This document shows positions 1 to 5,467 of a DNA stretch of 5,467 bases, in pieces. The position numbers and the translations under genes are program-made. This DNA is from Ignavibacteriales bacterium (GTDB taxonomy: Bacteria; Bacteroidota; Ignavibacteria; UBA10030; SZUA-254): contig JACQYX010000101.1 of the NCBI GenBank assembly GCA_016207985.1, positions 1 to 5,467 on the forward strand, written 5' to 3'. A model generated the notes under the pieces. That model had not been told where the DNA came from, did no database searches, and worked only from the letters and a program-made list of their open reading frames with translations. Position 1 is the stretch's first letter. Each line of letters opens with the position of its first letter.

Positions 1-66
1 TAGGAAATAGCATTTCATTTCTATTCTTATCTCACGGGGTAAATGTGATATTGTTTGTCCAATCAT
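1..66 (-). CDS. Start of a third Ser/Thr kinase gene, apparently interrupted after eight codons (partial)
   Basis: The frame opens with MIGQTISH, identical to the first eight residues of kinase 2. The DNA differs from kinase 2 at four third-codon positions, all synonymous, which argues for a diverged homologous gene and against a recent local duplication. Kinase 2 continues YKILEKLGEGG, but this frame continues LPREIRIEMKCYFL to the edge of the window, with no sign of the glycine loop. Removing one T at the break would give HY, but that frame then stops almost at once (HYPVR, stop), so a single-base error does not restore it. Likely readings are an inserted element, a rearrangement, or a misjoined contig end. 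Most of the gene, if present, lies outside the window. Confidence 0.5.
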   Translation of the reverse strand, partial: MIGQTISHLPREIRIEMKCYFL

Positions 67-73
67 ATTCACA

Positions 74-77
74 CCTC
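74..77 (-). promoter_or_regulatory. Ribosome binding site of the third gene
   Basis: GAGG on the minus strand, seven bases before the ATG at 64-66. It lies in the 31-base gap (67-97) after the hydrolase stop. No hairpin followed by a T run is visible in that gap, so the third gene probably belongs to the same transcript. Confidence 0.55.
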
Positions 78-97
78 AAAATGTTCCCATTTTTACT

Positions 98-955
98 TCA
101 CCGTTTGTTCTCTTGTTCTAACAAATAGAATTTCAGAAAGCTTAAAGTCTCTTTTATTATATTGCGCGATTTGTCATTATCATCATACAAATCAAAACCA
201 TGCCGACCCTCAGCATGGTTTACAAAAGTTAGTGGTACACTTTCCGCTACCGCCATTGGTACGAAGTAATCGATTATTTTATTAAACACCTCCATATCCT
301 TACCTGCTCTTACAATAAATAATGGCAAATCTTTATGGAGGTATTTTATTCTATCAATTCCTTCTACAGAAAAATTGACTTGTTTTGTGAGCGCTTTTAT
401 AGAATCTCGAAATTTCTGATCCGGAGTCAGCATGAGACCATAATATAATGCTGCACATTTGATGTACTCTCTTCTTTCGTTTGATAGAATCGATAATGCG
501 GTTAATACATTCGCCGAGCATGACCAGATGCCAATATTGTTCTCGTCAATCTTTAAAGAAGAAGCATTTTGCCTAACATAGGTAATCAAATCTTCAACGT
601 CGGATGCTGGTTGAGTTGTTTCATAAGTAATAGTAACCATTCCGGAGGCGGCAATCAATTCTGCCCACGAGATGTACGGTTCCATATCTTTGAGTTTCGT
701 CTTAAAGACATTATTTGAATATCCTAAAACCAGAATAACCACCGGAAGTTTTTCATTCGTTTTCATATCTGGAGGGTAGTAAACATCCATAGTCAATTTT
801 GCGCTATCGGTGGATTTGTATGTGATCCCCCGTTGAACTTGAATTTTTTCCATCCCGGGGATTTTGTAAACAACACTTAGTTTTGTAAGGTCTTGTGCAT
901 TGATAATATTTACGACAGACAGCACCGGGATTAAGAATAAAGCTAAATTTTTGAA
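98..955 (-). other. Alpha/beta hydrolase module with its own signal peptide, start codon lost at the fusion
   Basis: This part looks like an originally separate gene. FKNLALFLIPVLSVVNIINAQ has a lysine n-region, a hydrophobic core and a probable cleavage at NA/Q, so the original start was probably a Met where F359 now stands. After it come PGMEKIQVQRGITYK, LTMDVYYPPD and LPVVILVLGY (strand and oxyanion region). The nucleophile elbow is NIGIWSCSANV, the acid loop LFIVRAGKD, and the histidine loop NHAEGRHGFDL. This is the order of a dienelactone-hydrolase/esterase-like fold. The elbow departs from GxSxG: both glycines are replaced (S503-C-S505-A-N507). No in-frame ATG lies near the junction, and the nearest in-frame GTG is inside the hydrophobic core. 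In this context it can be made only as part of the fusion. Fold assignment is firm; activity and substrate are not known. Confidence 0.75.
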
Positions 956-2029
956 TTCAAGCCAATCTAAAGCTTCCCCTTTCTCTCCAAGCAAGGCAAA
1001 CACATTTGCAACCATATATGAGTATCCCCGATTCTCTCTGCACGTCTTCTCGAAATCCGATCTCATTACTTGGAGCACTCCCTCCTTATCCTTCAACAGC
1101 CCATATTTGAGCAGAAGGCCAAACTTGGTAAACGTATTGTCTGGGCTTGTCTGTGCGTCCTGATCGATGATGGAAATCGCCTTGTCAATCTGTTTGGTGC
1201 CAGCGAGCACCCATGTATAATGAAAATGGACTGCTCGATTATCAGGATCCATTTGATAAGCTCTCTCGAACGACTCAAGAGCTATCTCATATTGACCGAT
1301 CTGAAAGTATATTGCACCTTTAAGATTATGACCTAACGGATTCAAGGGGTCTATCTGTATCATTCTCTCAGAAAATGAAAGAGCTGCTTCCAGTTTCCCA
1401 GCCCAAAAATAAGTGGCGGCAAGCCCATGCAAGGCGGCATATTCGTTGGGATCAGCAGCAAGGGCACGCTTAAAGTAATGAATCCCCTGTTGGGTGTGTT
1501 CATTCCAATATTGAATCCACCCAAGGACTGCAAGAGCTTTTGGAAAATCAGGATTCAGAACCAATGCCTTCTGAGCAAATTTTTCAGCTTTCTCTATATG
1601 CTCTTCGGGTTTGATGCCAACACTCATAAATCCAAAGTGAGCAAATGCCTTTGCTGAGTACAGAAAAGCATTATCACCGATGATCTGCAAACCCTTCTCA
1701 AGATAGTCCAGGGCACGACTGAGCGCATCCTCGGTGAATTTCCAAATTTCGTGGTATGCTTTAAGGTAATATTCATAAGCTGCTACGTTGTCGATTGCTT
1801 TCTCAGCGATTTTTTTTGTTGCGTCCGATGTAAGCTTCAGTTCCAGAGCATCGACTATTGACCGTGAGACTTTTTCCTGAATCTCAAACACATCATCCAG
1901 TGTGCCGGAGTACTTCTCTGCCCAGAGATGCGCATCATTTGTCGCATCGATCAACTGCGCCGTGATGCGGAGATTATTTCCGGCTTTTCTAACGCTACCT
2001 TCTAAGACGTACTGGACATTGAAGTCCAT
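98..2029 (-). CDS. Sensor half of kinase 2 (TolB remnant plus TPR) fused to a secreted-type alpha/beta hydrolase
   Basis: A 643-residue frame made of three parts. Residues 4-68 are the end of a TolB-like domain (NVQYVLEGSVRKAGNNLRI to LELKLT), belonging to the kinase in the overlapping upstream frame. Residues about 84-358 are TPR repeats (for example AALHGLAATYFWAGKLEAAL and AIYFQIGQYEIALESFERAY). The TPR part breaks off after GEALDWLE358, where this family, as I recall it, normally runs on for some 40-50 residues. F359 opens a signal-peptide-like stretch (KNLALFLIPVLSVVNIINAQ) and then an alpha/beta hydrolase of about 265 residues. Its likely triad is S505 (SCSAN), D578 (RAGKD) and H610 (RHGF). 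The ATG at 2027-2029 lies in native coding sequence and has only a weak AGGA about 11 bases upstream, so it may not be a real start. It overlaps the kinase frame by 35 bases. If translated as read, the hydrophobic segment would place the hydrolase outside the cytoplasm. Substrate unknown. Confidence 0.85.
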   Translation of the reverse strand: MDFNVQYVLEGSVRKAGNNLRITAQLIDATNDAHLWAEKYSGTLDDVFEIQEKVSRSIVDALELKLTSDATKKIAEKAIDNVAAYEYYLKAYHEIWKFTEDALSRALDYLEKGLQIIGDNAFLYSAKAFAHFGFMSVGIKPEEHIEKAEKFAQKALVLNPDFPKALAVLGWIQYWNEHTQQGIHYFKRALAADPNEYAALHGLAATYFWAGKLEAALSFSERMIQIDPLNPLGHNLKGAIYFQIGQYEIALESFERAYQMDPDNRAVHFHYTWVLAGTKQIDKAISIIDQDAQTSPDNTFTKFGLLLKYGLLKDKEGVLQVMRSDFEKTCRENRGYSYMVANVFALLGEKGEALDWLEFKNLALFLIPVLSVVNIINAQDLTKLSVVYKIPGMEKIQVQRGITYKSTDSAKLTMDVYYPPDMKTNEKLPVVILVLGYSNNVFKTKLKDMEPYISWAELIAASGMVTITYETTQPASDVEDLITYVRQNASSLKIDENNIGIWSCSANVLTALSILSNERREYIKCAALYYGLMLTPDQKFRDSIKALTKQVNFSVEGIDRIKYLHKDLPLFIVRAGKDMEVFNKIIDYFVPMAVAESVPLTFVNHAEGRHGFDLYDDNDKSRNIIKETLSFLKFYLLEQENKR

Positions 2030-2921
2030 CGCTGAAGTATTCCTGGTCCGGATCGGGACTTAGATTCTCGAATGGCAGCACAACAATCGACTTCTCCTGC
2101 TTTTGAAGTTGGATGGCTGGGGCGTTCTTCAAGTCATTAGCTAATTCAAACATACTTTGATATCTTTGAGCAGGATCTTTCTGTAAGGCTTTTGAAACAG
2201 CCGATGCAATATGTGTTGGAATATCCGTCCTGAAATTTGAGAGTGGCTGCGGCTCTTCATTTAGAATGGAATACATCATCGCAGCTTCGTGCTCACCACG
2301 GAAGGGAAGATGCCCGGTAAGCATCTCGAACAACACAATACCAAATGAGAAAATATCGCCGCGTGCGTCGATTGCTTCCCCCTGTATCTGCTCCGGCGCC
2401 ATGTACGCAAGTGTGCCAACAGTCGAAGAGGTGCGAGTCAGCTTCAGTGAACCCTTAAGCTTCGCCAAACCAAAGTCCATAACCTTGATCTGGTTCTTCG
2501 AGTTGATCATGATGTTTTCCGGCTTAACGTCACGATGGACGATGCCTTTGCTGTGTGCCTCCTGTAATGCTTCGCCGATCTGGATGGCAAATGTTAAACA
2601 ATTTTCAAATGACAATTGACCATTGACAATTAACTCCCTTAGTGTTTTACCATCCACATACTCCATCACGATAAAATGTTGCATGCCTTCTTCTTTGATA
2701 TCATAGATAGTGCAAACATTCGGATGGTTAAGTGCGGAGGCAGCTTGTGCTTCTTGCAGGAAGCGAGCCCGCTCTGGTTCGTGAGCTTCTAATCCTTTAG
2801 GGAGAAATTTTAATGCAACGGTGCGTTTGAGCTTGGTGTCCTCGGCTTTGTACACGACACCCATCCCTCCCTCGCCTAACTTCTCGAGAATCTTGTAGTG
2901 AGATATGGTTTGGCCAATCAT
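1995..2921 (-). CDS. Ser/Thr protein kinase, catalytic half of kinase 2, cut off inside its TolB-like domain
   Basis: A complete Hanks-type kinase domain at about residues 9-267. It has glycine loop GEGGMG 16-21, catalytic lysine K38 (VALKF), helix C glutamate E57 (FLQEAQ), HRDVKPEN 129-136 with D131, DFG 149-151 and APE 175-177. The activation loop holds several Ser/Thr (LTRTSSTVGT), fitting autophosphorylation. No transmembrane helix follows, and the TolB-like domain starts directly (SIVVLPFENLSPDPDQEYFSDGL, 278-300), so the protein should be cytoplasmic, unlike kinase 1. After L300 the frame runs into eight unrelated residues (QCPVRLRR) and stops. The expected continuation (NVQYVLEGSVRK) appears in the frame shifted by one base, but about 40-45 residues of TolB core are missing between the two. 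The start is supported by a good ribosome binding site and by the 4-base overlap with the previous stop. Whether the truncated kinase works is unknown; all catalytic residues are present. Confidence 0.93.
   Translation of the reverse strand: MIGQTISHYKILEKLGEGGMGVVYKAEDTKLKRTVALKFLPKGLEAHEPERARFLQEAQAASALNHPNVCTIYDIKEEGMQHFIVMEYVDGKTLRELIVNGQLSFENCLTFAIQIGEALQEAHSKGIVHRDVKPENIMINSKNQIKVMDFGLAKLKGSLKLTRTSSTVGTLAYMAPEQIQGEAIDARGDIFSFGIVLFEMLTGHLPFRGEHEAAMMYSILNEEPQPLSNFRTDIPTHIASAVSKALQKDPAQRYQSMFELANDLKNAPAIQLQKQEKSIVVLPFENLSPDPDQEYFSDGLQCPVRLRR
2610..2630. repeat. Three-copy heptanucleotide tandem repeat inside the kinase 2 catalytic domain
   Basis: On the plus strand the copies read TGACAAT, TGACCAT, TGACAAT, with one mismatch in the middle copy. 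The 21 bases encode seven residues (IVNGQLS) between GKTLREL and FENCLTFAIQ, in the loop between helices D and E of the kinase. Because 3 x 7 = 21, the array keeps the reading frame. Confidence 0.75.
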
Positions 2922-3502
2922 TTTGTCCCTCTTAATATTGCGAGTCGTGCTTTCACATCGACAAGATTCACATAGTCTTTATCCGCATTACGCCAGTCGT
3001 AAATCGCCTTCTCGTAGTACTTGATTGCCTCGGCTTTCTCACCAAAGTGTTCGTACATCTTCGCTTTGTAGTAATCTAACTTCGACCGCTCAAGGTAGAA
3101 ATCGAAAAGGTCTCCACCCGAGAATGAATTTCGTGCGAGAATGAAATTATATGTCTCATCGTACAAATCCAGGGCTTTTATCTTGTCCTGAAGCTGAACG
3201 AGAATTGCTGCGTTGAGTGTCCTGAAGTGCGGAAACATAGTTCGTACCCAAGGTGGGACCTTCTTCATTGATGCGAGAGCTTCCTGCGTCTTTCCCCGTG
3301 AAAGATAAATATCCGCTTTCAGTCCATCATACAGTAACGAATAATAAGGTTCATCGTATCTCTCAATTAATGATTGTATAGCTGACGCCTTGGCTTCTGC
3401 TTGAGCGAGGTCTCCTTTATGAATGAAACATAGCCCTGAGTAGTATTCGACAATGAAATGCCAGGGATTGAATGTTCCCTTCCTAAGCTCCTCAGAGAGC
3501 AA
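2918..3502 (-). CDS. C-terminal TPR part of kinase 1, displaced into another frame
   Basis: A 194-residue frame of TPR-like helix pairs, for example HFIVEYYSGLCFIHKGDLAQAEAKA near the start and EKAEAIKYYEKAIYDWRNAD near the end. It closes with VDVKARLAILRGTK, a tail like those that end TPR kinases. The only nearby start is TTG at 3500-3502. The frame stays open upstream to a TGA at 3542-3544, adding [14 protein letters not shown] before that TTG, which reads like more TPR helix. No good ribosome binding site is visible before the TTG. I therefore read this as the continuation of the upstream kinase after loss of one base (or gain of two) within 3510-3541, and not as an independent gene. Its stop overlaps the start of the next kinase by four bases, so it keeps the normal operon junction. 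If real, the break leaves kinase 1 without the last third of its sensor array. Confidence 0.8.
   Translation of the reverse strand: MLSEELRKGTFNPWHFIVEYYSGLCFIHKGDLAQAEAKASAIQSLIERYDEPYYSLLYDGLKADIYLSRGKTQEALASMKKVPPWVRTMFPHFRTLNAAILVQLQDKIKALDLYDETYNFILARNSFSGGDLFDFYLERSKLDYYKAKMYEHFGEKAEAIKYYEKAIYDWRNADKDYVNLVDVKARLAILRGTK
2926..2932 (-). promoter_or_regulatory. Ribosome binding site of kinase 2
   Basis: AGAGGGA lies four bases upstream of the ATG at 2919-2921, with its GAGG core six bases from the start. It sits inside the last codons of kinase 1. The ATG overlaps the preceding TGA (ATGA, 2918-2921), which suggests translational coupling and supports this start. Confidence 0.7.
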
Positions 3503-3507
3503 TCTAA

Positions 3508-5467
3508 CTATCTTAAGTTCTTCCAGAGGATCGTCACAGCCTCATCGATTCGCCCTTCGAATACCAACGTCGAGGAAACGCTTCTATTCAAGGACGTGAG
3601 GTAAGTTGAATCAAGAGTGGCACAAAGACGCAATTTCTCCCTTGCCTTTTCAGATTCTCCCATTGAGAGGTAAACGTATGCCTGACGGGTATAAGAACCG
3701 TACCAATGTGGAACTCGTTTGAGTCCTTCCTCACATAATTTCAATGCCTCATACGGCTTTCCAGCCATTTCATAGACTTCACAACCCGAATCGTATGGAT
3801 TCCAAGCATCTGGTATCAAAGCGATATACGTACTGATTGCGGAAAATGCCTTGTCATAGTTATGTATAAAAGCGTAGGTATAAGCAAGTTGGTTATAAGC
3901 ATCTGCGTATGAACGATCGAGTTCAATTGCCTTTTCAAGATTACGAATCGTTTCATCATACTTGTCTGATATCCAAGCGGCGAAACTTTGCAAGACGAGA
4001 AACTCTTTCTCTTGAGGATACTCTGCGACTAACTCTTTCATCAGGGCATCTGATATCTTGAAGTCCCTCTTCGCAAATGCATTCGTTGCGTCTATGAATT
4101 TTTTATCCTTTTCAGGCAGGTTTATTGCGTACTGTTTAGCTTTTTCCAAAAAAACCCTTCCACGACTGAGATCCTGGGTAGGAATCAAGTTGAATATCTG
4201 AAAAATGGTTAGTGACATTCCTAACCTGAAGTGTGCCATAGCAAAAGTGGAATCGATCTTTATTGCTTGTGCAAAGTACTCTGCTGCATCTCCATATTCG
4301 AAACGGTACACGGACTGCATTCCTTTTTCGTAGAATCTGTATGCTTCATACGATTTGGTCATTGCTTCGGAAACACTCAGAGGTTCGGATGGAGAAACTT
4401 TGAGCCATACGTTTACCTTCTCCGTGAGACGATCGGCAAGTTGGAGAATTTCTTCTGCTTTTGCTGCGGCTTCTACGCGATCCGAATTTAAGACACCACC
4501 TGACTCTACGTCAAGAAGCTGTGCCAGTATGCTGAACTTGCCGCCAACTTTCCAGATGCTGCCTAAGAGCATCGTCTGCACGCCGGCTTGCTTGGCAACA
4601 TCGGTGGCAGTGGACTTGTCGATCACCGTGAGGTCCTGTTTACCGAAGTTTTTGAGAATATCATACAACCGCTGCCCGCTCACCACTGAAACTTCCTTGT
4701 TTCTGCCAAGATTTGTGATGAGCATATCAACGAGAAGTTTATCCAAATCCTGTTCCCCTGAGCGGTTGTCGAAGTACATGACGGCGATGGATTTTTCTTT
4801 AGCGGTCACGCTCTTCTTCACGCCGACCTGCTGACTAAACGGATTGAAAATGAGAGCAAGTATGACGAGAACGATAGTTGTACCGATTCCAACTGCGATT
4901 TTCATAGAGCGTTGCTTTTGTGTCGGAGCAACAGAAGGAACGGTCGTCGTGGTTACGTAACCGGCCTTTGCATACTCTAACTTCTTCCGCTCGCGGCGAA
5001 GATCGGCAAGTAGATCATTTATGTGCTGGTACCGATCGTCTCTGTCCTTCTCCAGCGCTTTGGTAACGATATGTTCAATTTCAGGAGTGACTTTCTCATT
5101 GAACCGGGCAACGGGCTGCGGTTCTTCGTTCACAATTGAATACATCAAAGCCGCATGGTGTTCACCTCTAAACGGCAGTTTCCCAGTGAGTAGCTCGTAC
5201 AGTACGACACCAAATGAAAAGATATCTGAGCGGTGATCGACTTCTTCGCCTTGAGCCTGTTCAGGCGACATGTATGCCGCAGTCCCAAGTGTTGAACCTG
5301 CTTTAGTGAGCTTTGTAGCACCTTTCAATTTTGCCAAGCCAAAGTCCATAATCTTCGCTTGTCCCTTTGATGTAAGCATGATGTTTTCGCTTTTGATATC
5401 GCGATGGACCACACCCTTCTCATGTGCCGCCGCAAGTCCGTCGCACACCTGGATCGCAATATCGAGA
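3508..5467 (-). CDS. Membrane Ser/Thr protein kinase with TolB-like and TPR domains (kinase 1, N-terminus outside window, C-terminus frameshifted)
   Basis: This is a Hanks-type Ser/Thr kinase that would phosphorylate unknown cytoplasmic substrates. The frame is open to the right edge and the first visible residues are [10 protein letters not shown] (helix E), so the glycine loop and catalytic lysine lie outside. Counting from that L: HRDIKSEN at 21-28 (catalytic D23), DFG at 41-43, SPE at 67-69, end of the kinase lobe near 160. A Thr-rich juxtamembrane stretch ([13 protein letters not shown]) precedes one transmembrane helix at about 189-207 ([19 protein letters not shown]). A complete TolB/FlgO-like domain follows ([14 protein letters not shown] to LLDVESGG, about 220-330), then TPR helices from about 365. 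The expected topology is kinase inside, TolB and TPR outside. The frame stops at TAG 3508-3510 in the middle of the TPR region, and the same array resumes in the -1 frame (2918-3502). The two pieces are therefore probably one gene. Kinase identity is very likely; ligand and substrates are unknown. Confidence 0.93.
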   Translation of the reverse strand, partial: LDIAIQVCDGLAAAHEKGVVHRDIKSENIMLTSKGQAKIMDFGLAKLKGATKLTKAGSTLGTAAYMSPEQAQGEEVDHRSDIFSFGVVLYELLTGKLPFRGEHHAALMYSIVNEEPQPVARFNEKVTPEIEHIVTKALEKDRDDRYQHINDLLADLRRERKKLEYAKAGYVTTTTVPSVAPTQKQRSMKIAVGIGTTIVLVILALIFNPFSQQVGVKKSVTAKEKSIAVMYFDNRSGEQDLDKLLVDMLITNLGRNKEVSVVSGQRLYDILKNFGKQDLTVIDKSTATDVAKQAGVQTMLLGSIWKVGGKFSILAQLLDVESGGVLNSDRVEAAAKAEEILQLADRLTEKVNVWLKVSPSEPLSVSEAMTKSYEAYRFYEKGMQSVYRFEYGDAAEYFAQAIKIDSTFAMAHFRLGMSLTIFQIFNLIPTQDLSRGRVFLEKAKQYAINLPEKDKKFIDATNAFAKRDFKISDALMKELVAEYPQEKEFLVLQSFAAWISDKYDETIRNLEKAIELDRSYADAYNQLAYTYAFIHNYDKAFSAISTYIALIPDAWNPYDSGCEVYEMAGKPYEALKLCEEGLKRVPHWYGSYTRQAYVYLSMGESEKAREKLRLCATLDSTYLTSLNRSVSSTLVFEGRIDEAVTILWKNLR

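Noticed and set aside
67..97. Transcription terminator after the hydrolase
   Set aside because: The 31-base gap has no stem followed by a T run on the minus strand. It has a ribosome binding site for the next start.
1995..2029. Programmed frameshift or designed overlap joining kinase 2 to its TPR part
   Set aside because: Even with a frame change the protein would lack about 40-45 residues of the TolB core, so this is a deletion and not recoding.
3508..3545. Programmed -1 frameshifting to join the two parts of kinase 1
   Set aside because: The direction fits -1, but the overlap has no X XXY YYZ slippery heptamer, no A-rich slip site and no obvious downstream hairpin. A simple one-base change is the cheaper explanation.
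4355..4834. 159-codon open frame on the plus strand (also others at 2266-2619, 4231-4491, 55-285, 900-1336 and 5021-5236)
   Set aside because: All lie opposite well-supported minus-strand domains. Their translations are Ser/Cys/Phe-rich without recognisable motifs, as expected for antisense of coding DNA.
1..5467. CRISPR arrays, tRNA or rRNA genes, toxin-antitoxin or defence genes
   Set aside because: No spaced direct repeats, no cloverleaf or rRNA-like stretch and no such protein motifs were seen. Nearly every base is in the kinase/TPR/hydrolase frames.

Overview
The whole window is read from the minus strand. It holds a tandem cluster of Hanks-type (PknB-like) serine/threonine protein kinase genes of the kinase / TolB-like (FlgO-like) / TPR architecture. 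Base composition is moderate, roughly 40-45% GC by eye. The peptide style (a start reading MIGQTISHYKILEKLGEGGMGVVYK, TolB-like stretches such as YVLEGSVRKAGNNLRITAQL, and an AQ-ending signal peptide) recalls the Ignavibacteria/Chlorobi side of the FCB group. Other phyla rich in these kinases, such as Acidobacteria or Calditrichota, are possible. This assignment is inference from recalled family style and not from a search.

Layout in transcription order (right to left). Kinase 1 enters from the right edge, already inside its kinase domain, at about 5467. It carries HRD, DFG and SPE motifs, one transmembrane helix, a TolB-like domain and TPRs. Its frame ends at 3508. The TPR tail continues in the -1 frame to 2918, so it appears to be one gene broken by a single frameshift inside 3510-3541. 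Kinase 2 starts at 2921 and overlaps the stop of kinase 1 by 4 bases (ATGA). It has a complete kinase domain, then loses the centre of its TolB-like domain in an out-of-frame deletion near 2010-2030. Its TPR part continues in another frame to about 956. There it is joined in frame to a signal peptide and an alpha/beta hydrolase that ends at 98. After a 31-base gap, a third gene begins at 66 with the same eight residues as kinase 2 (MIGQTISH), then diverges abruptly at the left edge.

Together this looks like an operon of paralogous signalling kinases. One is membrane-anchored with its TPR sensor predicted outside the cytoplasm, and one appears cytoplasmic. The most notable points are the kinase-TPR/hydrolase fusion, whose junction is exactly the only GAATTC in the window; the deletion and frameshift that separate catalytic and sensor modules; a heptanucleotide tandem repeat inside the kinase 2 catalytic domain; and the broken start of a third kinase. 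Several breaks in 5.5 kb could mean real gene decay and recombination between paralogs, or assembly or cloning error. The sequence alone does not decide between them.
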